The position numbers and the translations under genes were made by a program. The notes under the pieces are model-generated. The model was not told where the DNA came from and made no database searches. It was given only the letters and a program-made list of their open reading frames with translations. From Pseudomonadota bacterium (lineage in GTDB: Bacteria > Myxococcota_A > UBA796 > GCA-2862545): 64,000 bases of DNA. The stretch is from assembly GCA_005776945.1 (NCBI GenBank), contig SXOB01000053.1, positions 1 to 64,000 of the forward strand. The letters are read 5' to 3'. Shown here piece after piece: positions 41,659 through 49,524 of this stretch (position 1 is the stretch's first letter; every line of letters starts with the position of its first letter).

Positions 41659-43413
41659 ATGAAGCCGAATGACGCGTTCACGGACTCCAATCAGCGCCGC
41701 TGGGTGGCCACAGGTGCGCTCGGTCGCGGCAGTTGGGGCACGACCTGGTTGGTCCGCGACGACGCAGGCCGAAACGCCGTCCTCAAGGTCCCGCTGACGG
41801 CCGATGACTTCGCGGGCCGCACGGTTCCCGAGGGCGCCCTGGACGCGGCTCGCCAAATCGCCACAGAACAGGCGAACATCCTCAAGGAGCGCCCCCATCC
41901 GTTCCTTCCCGTGCTCGACGCCACCGTCGACTTGGGTGACGGCGGCGTCGGCCTGATTCTCCCACGCTACCCAGGCACCTTGGCGCGGCGCATCGAACTG
42001 GGAGCCCCGCTCCAAGACATCGTCGACGTGCTGGAGCGCGTGGCGCGGATCTTGGCTCGTACAGGCGCGCGGCACGGCGCACTGCGCCCCACCAACATCC
42101 TGCTCGACGACGGCGGCGAGCCCGTCCTCGCCGACATCGCCACCGAAGGTCTCTCCGCGTGGGCTCGGCGCCTGGACGCCGCACGACCGGACCCCGAGGA
42201 CCGCCTTCCCCCCGAGATCGAGGGCCGCCTTGACGACGCGACCGTCGACACCTGGTCCCTTGGCCTCGCGTTGTACAGCGCGGCGCGGTCGGCCCCCGCC
42301 GCCGAAGGTCGCCCGCTGCCCTTGCGCCGACCGGAGCGGGGCCTCGATCGCCTCGAACTGGCCGAGATCAAGAGCGCGATCGCCAACCGCCTCGCAGCCC
42401 AGGGCAGCAATCCCCGCTTCCGCGGTCGCATCGCCGAACGCGTCAGCAGCTTGCTCAACCGCGCGCTGTCCGAGACCGCGGAGCCCACTCCACCGTACCG
42501 GTTCCGCGCGATGGAAGAGGTCGCCACGCGCCTCACGGAAGTCGCCAGTCTGCTCGACCCGGGCATCCAGGAGATCGGCAAGCTGATCTGGGGGGCGGAC
42601 GCCCGCGACGAGGTCTTCCCCGGGGACAAACGCGTCACGCTCTCCGTTCACGTCTTGCCTGGCCACGGCCTCACGGACCCCGAGGACATCGCGGCCGGCC
42701 TACAACTCTTCGACCTCGATGGCGACGGCGAGGCGCGGATCCCGCTTCCCGACGTCGGCTGCGATGCCCGCGGCCAAGCTTCCGGCCGCCTCCGCTTCGG
42801 CTTCGATCTTGGCCAACTTGCGCCCGGCCGCTACCGTCTCCACCTCGCTTTCGGCGTCAAGGACGGGACCCGTCCGCTGAGCGTCGTCACCGGCAACTTC
42901 GAGGTCCGGCCGCCCCCGGGTTGGGTCCCTCCCCCAAGCGACGCGCCGTTGCCGCCCGCTCCGATTCCCATGCCCCAGGTGGCCCAACGCGAAGCGGACC
43001 CCGAGCGCGTCGCCGACGGCGTCGCCATCCCCTTCCCTCGCCCTCTCGCGCCGCCCCCCGACGACCCGGTCCGCCCGGCCGAGGTGATGGAAGAGCCCTC
43101 CTCGCCTTCGCCGGCCTTCTACGACGACCCCCACCCCACGCCCGTGGCGCCGCCCCCCGCTTCCGCCCCTCCCTTGGCGCAAGAGCCCTGGTTCGAGCGC
43201 CCTCGGTGGGAAGATCCGCCCGACATCCAGCGCGCGCCCGAACCCTCGCAAGACCTGCCGGGGTTCGATGATGAACCCGCCCGGCGCGAACCGGAGTGGT
43301 TGGCTTCAGCGCGCGACTGGTTCCAGCGCGACAGCCTCACGGCGGTGGGCGCATCCATCGCCGCCAGTTTCGTCGTCCTTCTGACCATGCTCGCATTGCT
43401 GCGGGCCTGCTGA
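41659..43413 (+). CDS. Membrane-anchored pseudokinase, copy 2 (ATP site partly kept)
   Basis: A 584-aa protein. The kinase-like domain (about residues 10-275) retains the glycine loop GALGRGSWGTTW (19-30), the Lys in AVLKVPL (K43), the Asn in LRPTN (N146) and the metal Asp (D159 in LADIA), but the catalytic HRD is HGA (139-141), so the base Asp is Ala. It may bind ATP without transferring phosphate efficiently. A beta-sandwich-like region (about 325-425) and a long Pro-rich stretch follow, with one C-terminal membrane helix (about 560-580) and almost nothing beyond. Opposite in membrane arrangement to copy 1, whose C-terminal domain is exported. Confidence 0.82.
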   Translation: MKPNDAFTDSNQRRWVATGALGRGSWGTTWLVRDDAGRNAVLKVPLTADDFAGRTVPEGALDAARQIATEQANILKERPHPFLPVLDATVDLGDGGVGLILPRYPGTLARRIELGAPLQDIVDVLERVARILARTGARHGALRPTNILLDDGGEPVLADIATEGLSAWARRLDAARPDPEDRLPPEIEGRLDDATVDTWSLGLALYSAARSAPAAEGRPLPLRRPERGLDRLELAEIKSAIANRLAAQGSNPRFRGRIAERVSSLLNRALSETAEPTPPYRFRAMEEVATRLTEVASLLDPGIQEIGKLIWGADARDEVFPGDKRVTLSVHVLPGHGLTDPEDIAAGLQLFDLDGDGEARIPLPDVGCDARGQASGRLRFGFDLGQLAPGRYRLHLAFGVKDGTRPLSVVTGNFEVRPPPGWVPPPSDAPLPPAPIPMPQVAQREADPERVADGVAIPFPRPLAPPPDDPVRPAEVMEEPSSPSPAFYDDPHPTPVAPPPASAPPLAQEPWFERPRWEDPPDIQRAPEPSQDLPGFDDEPARREPEWLASARDWFQRDSLTAVGASIAASFVVLLTMLALLRAC

Positions 43414-43428
43414 ATCCCGGAGCCCACC

Positions 43429-44877
43429 ATGCGCGTCCATTTTTCCCCCGCCAACGCGACGGACGTCGAGGTCGACCTTCTCGCGATTGCGGTCGGCGCG
43501 GGAACGGACCTCGACACGCTGGACAAGCTGCTCGGCGCCGGCGTGGGCGCGTGGGCGCGGGCCCGCAAGTTCACCGGCGCTGAGGCCAGCGTGGCCCAAC
43601 TCCCGGGCATGGGCCGGGCCAAGGCCCGCGACATCGCCCTCGTCGGGACCGGCGACGGCTCCGACAAGGCCATCCGCAACGCCGTCGGCAAGGTCGGCCG
43701 CGACGCCCGCACTGGCGGCTACCGGACCGTGGGCCTCGCTTTCTGTGCCGGCGACGACGCCGCCAGAGTCGCGCTGCAAGTCGAAGCGTTCCGCGTCGGC
43801 AACTACGCTTGGGACCGATTCAAGCCCGACCGTCAGCCCCCGGCGGACGCGGTGACCTTCATCGGTTCGAACGGCGGCGCCGCTCTGGAGGCCGCAGCCG
43901 CGCGCGCCGGCAAGCTGCTCGACGCACAAGACGTCGTCCGCGACCTCGTCAACGCCCCGGCCGCCGAAATCTACCCCGAGACGCTCGCCGCAGCGGCCCA
44001 GGCCCTCGCGGGCCGGCCCCACGTGACCGTCGAGGTCTGGGACGTCCCTCGCCTCGAGCAGGACGGCTGCGTCGGCATCCTCGCCGTCGGCCAAGGCAGC
44101 GTCCGGCCGCCACGCATGGTGCGCATCTCCTACGCACCTCCGGGTGCCAAGAGCCACGTTGCCCTCGTTGGCAAGGGCATCACCTTCGACTCCGGCGGCC
44201 TGTGCATCAAGCCGGCCGACGGCATGATGACCATGCGCTGCGACATGGCCGGCGCAGCCACCGTCATCGGCACCCTGCAGGCGGCCGCGGACCTTGGCCT
44301 TCCGATTCGCGTCGACGGCTGGATTGCGGCCGCCGAGAACATGCTCGGCGGCGAAGCCTACAAGCTTGGCGACGTCCTCACCTACGCCAATGGCGTCACC
44401 GTCGAAATCCACAACACGGACGCCGAAGGCCGCCTCGTCCTCGCCGACGCCCTCATCCAGGCCTGCCGGACCCCGGGCGTCACCCACGTGGTCGACCTCG
44501 CCACCCTCACCGGCGCGTGCGTCGTCGCCGTCGGCACGGACTTCACAGGCATGTTCACGGCAGACGACGCCTTGGCCAACGAGCTCCAAGGCGCAGCCGG
44601 GGCGGCATGTGAAGGCCTGTGGCGCCTGCCGCTCTACGCCCCCTACAACGAGCTGATCAAGAGCGACTTCGCCCAGATCAAGAACGTTGGCGGCCGCAAC
44701 GCCGGTGCGTCGACCGCAGCGCTCTTCCTCCAGTACTTTGTGACCTCGTCTGTTTCGTGGGCCCACCTCGACATCGCGGGCCCCGCGTTCCTCGATCGGG
44801 CCAGCGGGCCCTACATGGCAGGCGGCACCGGCCAGATGGTCCGGACGCTGATCCATTGGCTCGGCGCGCGCGCCTGA
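43429..44877 (+). CDS. pepA: Leucyl aminopeptidase (M17)
   Basis: A 482-aa cytosolic aminopeptidase. Two-metal catalytic motifs are intact: VALVGKGITFDSGGLCIKP (about residues 242-260), MRCDMAGAATV, and NTDAEGRLVLADAL (about 328-341), the M17 signature. The N-terminal domain contains a long Gly/Ala/Asp segment. ATG 43429 is preceded by CGGAG. Works in peptide turnover and removes N-terminal residues with broad specificity. It ends four bases before the stop of the convergent PFK-2-like gene. Confidence 0.95.
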   Translation: MRVHFSPANATDVEVDLLAIAVGAGTDLDTLDKLLGAGVGAWARARKFTGAEASVAQLPGMGRAKARDIALVGTGDGSDKAIRNAVGKVGRDARTGGYRTVGLAFCAGDDAARVALQVEAFRVGNYAWDRFKPDRQPPADAVTFIGSNGGAALEAAAARAGKLLDAQDVVRDLVNAPAAEIYPETLAAAAQALAGRPHVTVEVWDVPRLEQDGCVGILAVGQGSVRPPRMVRISYAPPGAKSHVALVGKGITFDSGGLCIKPADGMMTMRCDMAGAATVIGTLQAAADLGLPIRVDGWIAAAENMLGGEAYKLGDVLTYANGVTVEIHNTDAEGRLVLADALIQACRTPGVTHVVDLATLTGACVVAVGTDFTGMFTADDALANELQGAAGAACEGLWRLPLYAPYNELIKSDFAQIKNVGGRNAGASTAALFLQYFVTSSVSWAHLDIAGPAFLDRASGPYMAGGTGQMVRTLIHWLGARA

Positions 44878-44881
44878 TGCG

Positions 44882-46087
44882 TCACTCCAGCGGGAAGCGG
44901 GTGTCGTCGCAGCCATAGGCATTCGGCGTGAGCCGGATGACCGTGTGTAGCGGCACGTCGAGGTGGGGGCTGTCCGCCGCCGGACGGCCCGTAAAGTAGG
45001 CAATGAGGCCACGAAGCACTGCCTGATGGGCGACGACAACGGCCGGGCGCCGCATCCGCTCGAGTTCGAGGATGACGGGATCGAGCCTCGCGATCACGTC
45101 TTCGTAGGACTCCCCCAAAGGGTAGCGATACCGCAACTTGTCTGCCTTTCTCGAGGCAAACTCGTCTGGCCAACGCGATTCGATTTGTGCGTAGGTCAGG
45201 CCGTCACACCGTCCCGCGTCGATCTCGTCCAGCACGCGCAGCGCGCGCGATGGCCAAGGCAGGCGCGCGGCCGTGGCGACCGTCCGCTTCAGCGTGCTCG
45301 TCCACACGTCGGGCGCGTCGACCTGGGTAGGCAACCAGCTGCCAAGCGCCTCGGCGTACGCCTCCCCGCGGGGCGTCAGCGGCGCGTCCCCACCAATGCG
45401 TCCGACCGCGTTCCAGGCGGACTCGCCGTGCCGGGTCAACCAAATCGACCGAGGCGCTATGTGGAGGTTCATCACAAGGAAGACGAGACGGCCGAGCGTC
45501 CAGCCCGTCAAATCGTAGGTCTCAATGCGCCGACCGACGTCCGTCAACCGGATGTAGGGTCCGTCCCGCTCATCGACCGGTTCCATGGCGCGGGCATAGT
45601 GCGCGATTCGCCCACGGAAATCGTCGATCGCCTTGGATTCCGCCACGCCTTCGTAGTCGGGGCTCCGCAGCTTGGTCTGCCGGATGTTCGCCTCGATGAC
45701 GTCGGGGTCGTTGCAGACGGACTCGACGTAGACGACGCGGGCTCCGACCGCCTCACACCGTTCGCGAACCCACGCCCGCCGCTTCCGGCCCACATTCGTG
45801 GCATCGTAGACGGCCGTGCGACCGGGTTTCACCCAGGCCAACAGGTCGGCGAGTGCGGATTCGGCCACGCGGCCTCGCGCCTCCGCGCCCGCCGCATTTC
45901 CCGGGTCGAAGAACTCAGCGGGTTGGCCCGCCCCGAGCGTCGAACGCCGGTAGCTGCCGACATTGAAGACCCGCGCGTCCGAGCCGCACCAACTCAGGTA
46001 CTGGACGATCTTGCGCGCGATGTAGCTCTTCCCGCGCGCCGGGAGGCCCACCATGCACAGGACAAGCGGTTGATCCTCGTGAATCAA
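44882..46087 (-). CDS. Bifunctional 6-phosphofructo-2-kinase/fructose-2,6-bisphosphatase-like enzyme
   Basis: A 401-aa protein with the eukaryotic PFKFB domain order. Kinase half: VLCMVGLPARGKSYIARKI (Walker A, about residues 11-29), RVFNVGSYRR, TAVYDATNVGRKRRAW. Phosphatase half: SIWLTRHGESAWN (about 216-228, the phospho-His RHGE motif), GRIGGDAPLTPRGEAYA, and VVVAHQAVLRGLIAYF with the second His. Both active sites look complete. TTG start 46087 overlaps the upstream stop (TTGA). In eukaryotes the product, fructose-2,6-bisphosphate, controls glycolysis; the bacterial role is largely unexplored. Horizontal origin is possible. Confidence 0.88.
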   Translation of the reverse strand: MIHEDQPLVLCMVGLPARGKSYIARKIVQYLSWCGSDARVFNVGSYRRSTLGAGQPAEFFDPGNAAGAEARGRVAESALADLLAWVKPGRTAVYDATNVGRKRRAWVRERCEAVGARVVYVESVCNDPDVIEANIRQTKLRSPDYEGVAESKAIDDFRGRIAHYARAMEPVDERDGPYIRLTDVGRRIETYDLTGWTLGRLVFLVMNLHIAPRSIWLTRHGESAWNAVGRIGGDAPLTPRGEAYAEALGSWLPTQVDAPDVWTSTLKRTVATAARLPWPSRALRVLDEIDAGRCDGLTYAQIESRWPDEFASRKADKLRYRYPLGESYEDVIARLDPVILELERMRRPAVVVAHQAVLRGLIAYFTGRPAADSPHLDVPLHTVIRLTPNAYGCDDTRFPLE

Positions 46088-46503
46088 GGACCGACGGCCA
46101 CGCAGTGGATGGGTCCCACGGTACAACGCAGATGGTCGCCCGTTCGGATGTTGAAGCGCTCGCCGGTGCCCCCAAGCAGGCTGGCGACACAGGCCTGACC
46201 GCCCGGCAATTCCGGAAACCGGGCGACACCGCCCGCCACGCCGGCCCTCACCCGGTCCACTCCGCACCGCATTTCAACGCCCGTGATCGGCGCGTCGACC
46301 GGCAACTCCAGTACAGTCACCGCCACCGGGCGGACGGACGCCTCCGGACGATGGTCGGGAACCCCGTCGCGGGGAGGCAATGGGCTTGCGACCGCGGGGG
46401 GCTCCGGCGTGCCGGGGGCGGGCTGGCGCGCTGCCCAAGCCAACAGCGCAAGGCCACAGGCGACAAGGGAGACAAGGCCCAAAATACGAACGCCGTCGCG
46501 CAT
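46084..46503 (-). CDS. Small membrane-anchored protein of unknown function
   Basis: A 139-aa protein. One N-terminal hydrophobic helix (ILGLVSLVACGLALLAWAA, residues 7-25; a lipobox-like VAC lies inside it), then a Pro-rich linker (about 26-60) and a compact ~75-residue C-terminal part with three Cys (MRCGVDR, GQACVAS and HLRCTVG...HC). It is coupled by TTGA to the PFK-2-like gene and follows the SDR gene by one base, but no functional link is evident. I do not recognise the family. Confidence 0.6.
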   Translation of the reverse strand: MRDGVRILGLVSLVACGLALLAWAARQPAPGTPEPPAVASPLPPRDGVPDHRPEASVRPVAVTVLELPVDAPITGVEMRCGVDRVRAGVAGGVARFPELPGGQACVASLLGGTGERFNIRTGDHLRCTVGPIHCVAVGP

Positions 46504-46504
46504 C

Positions 46505-47317
46505 TCAGACGAAGAAATCGGGTGTCGGCTCGACGCCCGGCGTCATCGCGTAGCGCTCGAAATCGGTGACCCCTTGGCTTCGGAGCAGGTCCTCGTCGAT
46601 GAAGAACTGGCCGGACACGTTGCGGGGGTCCGACGTCAGAATCCAGTGGGCCGCGTCGGCGATGATCTCCGGGGACCGGGAGGCCTCGAACAAAGGCGCC
46701 CCACCCAACATCTCCACGGCCGCCGTGGCGATCGTCGTACGAGGCCACAACGCGTTGACGCCAACGCGACCCTTGAACTCCTCCGCCAGGCCGAGCACCA
46801 CCATCGACATCCCGAACTTGCTCATCGTGTACGCACAATGGGGGCCGAACCAGCGCGCCTCCATGTTGAGCGGTGGCGACAGCGTCAGGACGTGCGCGTG
46901 GTCGGATTTCAGGAGCCACGGAAGTGCCGCCTGCGTGGTCGCAAACGTCCCGCGAACGTTGACCCCGAACATGAGGTCGAAACGCTTCATCGGTGTCTGC
47001 AAGGTGCCCGTCAGCTGGATCGCGCTCGCGTTGTTGACGACGATGTCGATTCCACCAAAGGCCGCGGCCGTCTGGGCGATGGCCTCAGCCACCTGGTTCT
47101 CGTCCCGAACGTCCGTCATCAACGCAAGGGCTCGGCCGCCCGCCGCCTCAACTTCGGCGGCCGTTTCGTGGATCGTACCCGCCAGGCGAGGATGGGGGTC
47201 CGACGTCTTGGCCGCAATGGCGACGTTCGCCCCCTCCCGAGCCGCGCGCAGCGCGATCGCCTTGCCGATGCCTCGACTCCCGCCCGTGATGAACAGGGTC
47301 CGTCCGCGCAGCGTCAT
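46505..47317 (-). CDS. Short-chain dehydrogenase (HSDL2-like SDR)
   Basis: A 270-aa SDR. TLFITGGSRGIGKAIALRA gives the NAD(P) site, NNASAIQLTGT the NNAG-like motif, LTLSPPLN the Ser position, and YTMSKFGMSMV the catalytic YxxxK. The sequence IDIVVNNASAIQLTGT with SPPLN is typical of human HSDL2-type enzymes, which lack a known substrate but belong to lipid metabolism. ATG 47317 preceded by GGGGAGG; the longer frame from 47407 is not used. First gene of a three-gene minus-strand unit. Confidence 0.88.
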   Translation of the reverse strand: MTLRGRTLFITGGSRGIGKAIALRAAREGANVAIAAKTSDPHPRLAGTIHETAAEVEAAGGRALALMTDVRDENQVAEAIAQTAAAFGGIDIVVNNASAIQLTGTLQTPMKRFDLMFGVNVRGTFATTQAALPWLLKSDHAHVLTLSPPLNMEARWFGPHCAYTMSKFGMSMVVLGLAEEFKGRVGVNALWPRTTIATAAVEMLGGAPLFEASRSPEIIADAAHWILTSDPRNVSGQFFIDEDLLRSQGVTDFERYAMTPGVEPTPDFFV

Positions 47318-47386
47318 CTCGCCTCCCCGGACCCCGTACCCGGCGGCCACCGGGCCGCCCACCGCGGCCGGCGCTAGCGTACCGCC

Positions 47387-47887
47387 ATGATCGTCCGGCG
47401 GAGCCAACTCATCGAAACGCCCTGGCGCAACGGCGGCGGGGTCACCCTGGAACTCGCGACGGACGGGTCGAACCTATTCGGATGGCGCGTCAGCGTCGCG
47501 ACCGTCGCCATCGACGGCCCCTTTTCCGACTTCTCGCGCCACCGTCGAGCGATCCTCCTGCTGGACGGCGCGGGGATGCGCCTCCACCACCCGGCCGGCG
47601 TCACCGCCCTGCTCGGGCGCGGCGCAAATTGGACGTTCGACGGAGCGCTTCCCGTCGTCGCCGAACTCGTCGACGGGCCGACGCGCGACTTCAACCTCAT
47701 CGTCGCCGAGGGCCACGGGCACCCCGAAGTCGCTCTGATCACCACCGGAAGGTGGCGGGCCACAGTGCTCCACGCCCTGAGCCCCGGCGCCTTCGACGGC
47801 GTGGAGGTCGACGTCGGCGACACCTGGATTGGCGACGGCTGGGTTGACGTCGTCGGCGAAGCCGCGCTGGCCGCCGTCCGCCGCTGA
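47387..47887 (+). CDS. hutD: HutD family protein
   Basis: A 166-aa cupin-like protein. The conserved HutD pieces are visible: TPWRNGGGVTLELA (residues 11-24), GWRVSVATVAIDGPFSDF, and a later TRDFNLIVAEG. HutD proteins accompany histidine utilisation genes in other bacteria and may bind formylglutamate-type ligands, but no hut genes are nearby. The stop lies one base from the stop of the convergent ion channel gene. Confidence 0.88.
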   Translation: MIVRRSQLIETPWRNGGGVTLELATDGSNLFGWRVSVATVAIDGPFSDFSRHRRAILLLDGAGMRLHHPAGVTALLGRGANWTFDGALPVVAELVDGPTRDFNLIVAEGHGHPEVALITTGRWRATVLHALSPGAFDGVEVDVGDTWIGDGWVDVVGEAALAAVRR

Positions 47888-47888
47888 T

Positions 47889-48776
47889 TCAGCGCTTTCG
47901 CTCCTCCGCCAACCGGTCGGCGAGACTCGAGACGCGCTCCCGCAGGCGTCCAAGTTCCTCGAGAATTTCGTCGACCTCGGAGTCCACAGTGGGCAACCTG
48001 CCGGACGCCTCAGCGATCTGCCGGTCCACGGCGGCGTTCTCCTTCCGGGCCTCGTCCATGCCATTCATGATGACGCCGATGAACAGGTTGAGGATGACCA
48101 TCGCGCCGAGCAACATGAACGTCACGAAGTAGGTCGCTGCGAGTACAGGCTGCGCCTTGCTGGCGACGCAGAGGCCCGGCCAGTCGTCGTAGCCGAATGC
48201 GCCGCAACCCCACATTTCGATGTACATGATTTCCGACCAGCCTTCGCCAGTCACAATGCGAAAGAGGCTGAGCATCGCGATGGGCAGGTGGCCGAAATAC
48301 ACCGGGTCGTTTTCGCCGAACAGAAACACCCCGGCCACGGCGTACACGTAGAACAGGAGAGACAGCAGCAGGGCGACGTAGCCCATGCTCGGAACCGAAC
48401 GCAGCAGTGCGCCGACGAGCACCTGCAATTGGGGCAGGGCTCGCACGAGTTTCAGGACCCGGAGCAGCCGGGCCAGGCGGAGTACGGCCACGGCACCAGC
48501 GTCGATCGGCAGGAAACACACCGCGACGATGCCGAAGTCGAACAGGTTCCAAGGGTCCTTGAAGTACCCGAATCGGTAGGCGACGATCTTGGCCACCGCT
48601 TCGGCGACGAACACCCAGAGGATGACGTCGTTGACAAGGTGGAGGCTGCCTCCCCAGCGGGCCACCATGCTCGGACTCGTCTCGAGCCCCACCACGATGG
48701 CGGCAACGAGGATGGCGACGGTGATGGCGTGGCCGAACCAGGGTGCTTCAACCAGGTCTCGAATTCGCGACGTCAT
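47889..48776 (-). CDS. Voltage-gated cation channel of the BacNav type
   Basis: A 295-aa six-helix channel subunit. S1-S3 lie at about 15-95; S4 is VLRLARLLRVLKLVRALPQL (about 98-117), with a basic residue at every third position; S5, pore helix and S6 follow. The selectivity filter is IVTGEGWSEIMY (TxExW pattern with the ring Glu, as in NaChBac TLESW). After S6 (NLFIGVIMNGMDEARKE) a C-terminal coiled coil (VDEILEELGRLRERVSSLADRL) fits tetramer assembly. Likely sodium selective, though the extra Glu after Trp could alter this. ATG 48776 overlaps the thioesterase stop. Confidence 0.92.
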   Translation of the reverse strand: MTSRIRDLVEAPWFGHAITVAILVAAIVVGLETSPSMVARWGGSLHLVNDVILWVFVAEAVAKIVAYRFGYFKDPWNLFDFGIVAVCFLPIDAGAVAVLRLARLLRVLKLVRALPQLQVLVGALLRSVPSMGYVALLLSLLFYVYAVAGVFLFGENDPVYFGHLPIAMLSLFRIVTGEGWSEIMYIEMWGCGAFGYDDWPGLCVASKAQPVLAATYFVTFMLLGAMVILNLFIGVIMNGMDEARKENAAVDRQIAEASGRLPTVDSEVDEILEELGRLRERVSSLADRLAEERKR

Positions 48777-49174
48777 CGGGCCCTCACCGCTTCGATCACG
48801 TGAGCGGGCAGCCGGACGAGCCGGCGCTCCGCGTTGTGGATGCACACGAGGTGCAGGTCGCCTTCGACCATGGGCGCTGTTCCACCGTGACGCCAAACGG
48901 TCTGCTTGAACACGGCCCGGAACTCGCTTTTCACCTCAACCGTCGTCCGGATCTCGAGCTCGTCGCCGAAGACGGCCCCCTCCTTGAAGCGAAGGTTCGC
49001 CTCGTAGACGACGAAGCCGAGCCCCTCGTCCCGGAACATCGCGAGCAGGACCGAGCGCCCAAGCAAATGCTCCCGCGCCCGCTCGAAATACTTGAGGTAG
49101 TTCGCATGGTAGACGAGGCCGGAGAAGTCCGTGTCCTCGTAGTACACGCTGACATCAAAGCGGTGGGGTTCCAC
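48773..49174 (-). CDS. YbgC-like acyl-CoA thioesterase
   Basis: A 133-aa hotdog-fold thioesterase. The active-site motif YYEDTDFSGLVYHANYLKYFERARE (from residue 11) has the Asp and the HxxY of the 4-hydroxybenzoyl-CoA thioesterase/YbgC family. YbgC in proteobacteria sits with tol-pal genes and acts on acyl-CoA/ACP near the membrane; here it is coupled instead to an ion channel gene. Start ATG 49174. Confidence 0.92.
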   Translation of the reverse strand: MEPHRFDVSVYYEDTDFSGLVYHANYLKYFERAREHLLGRSVLLAMFRDEGLGFVVYEANLRFKEGAVFGDELEIRTTVEVKSEFRAVFKQTVWRHGGTAPMVEGDLHLVCIHNAERRLVRLPAHVIEAVRAR

Positions 49175-49524
49175 GGCGGCTCCGGGGCGCGGCGACTATC
49201 CGGCGGGCCGCCGGCCGGCCCCGCCCGTCCATGCCGCCAATGTCAACCCGACAGGAACACGTCGACCCCGTTCGAGTGGCCGCCTGACACGAGCGCGGGG
49301 CGACCCCGCGATTGACGCCGACGGCCGTCGGAACCCTCTGACACCCGGAAGAACCTGAAGGGTACGGGCTCCGCGCACCCAGGAAGGAAATCGACGGCGC
49401 TCGGTGCAGCGCCAAACCGTCCCGTTGGGTGGGTGGGCCATGAGCCCGCTGGCAACGCTGCGATCGCCCCATCGGCCACCTTGGCACGCCAGATGCTCTC
49501 GGCCGGCGCCGAAACGAGGTCGCC
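49175..49524. other. 350-base gap between divergent genes, no gene recognised
   Basis: This is the longest stretch without an assigned gene. It separates the thioesterase (minus) from comM (plus). Short open frames on both strands (for example 49196-49441 minus) look like non-coding high-GC artefacts. I looked for 4.5S RNA, tmRNA, RNase P RNA and tRNA signatures and found none. It contains several local GC-rich inverted repeats (such as CCGGCGGGCCGCCGG near 49200) and must hold the two divergent promoters. Confidence 0.5.

Noticed and set aside
43306-45039. 577-codon minus-strand frame opposite pepA
   Set aside because: pepA on the plus strand has all M17 motifs; the antisense frame has no recognisable domain.
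49320-49420. Possible SRP (4.5S) RNA around CACCCGGAAGAACC
   Set aside because: It lacks the conserved GGAAGCAGCC loop and pairing of SRP RNA.
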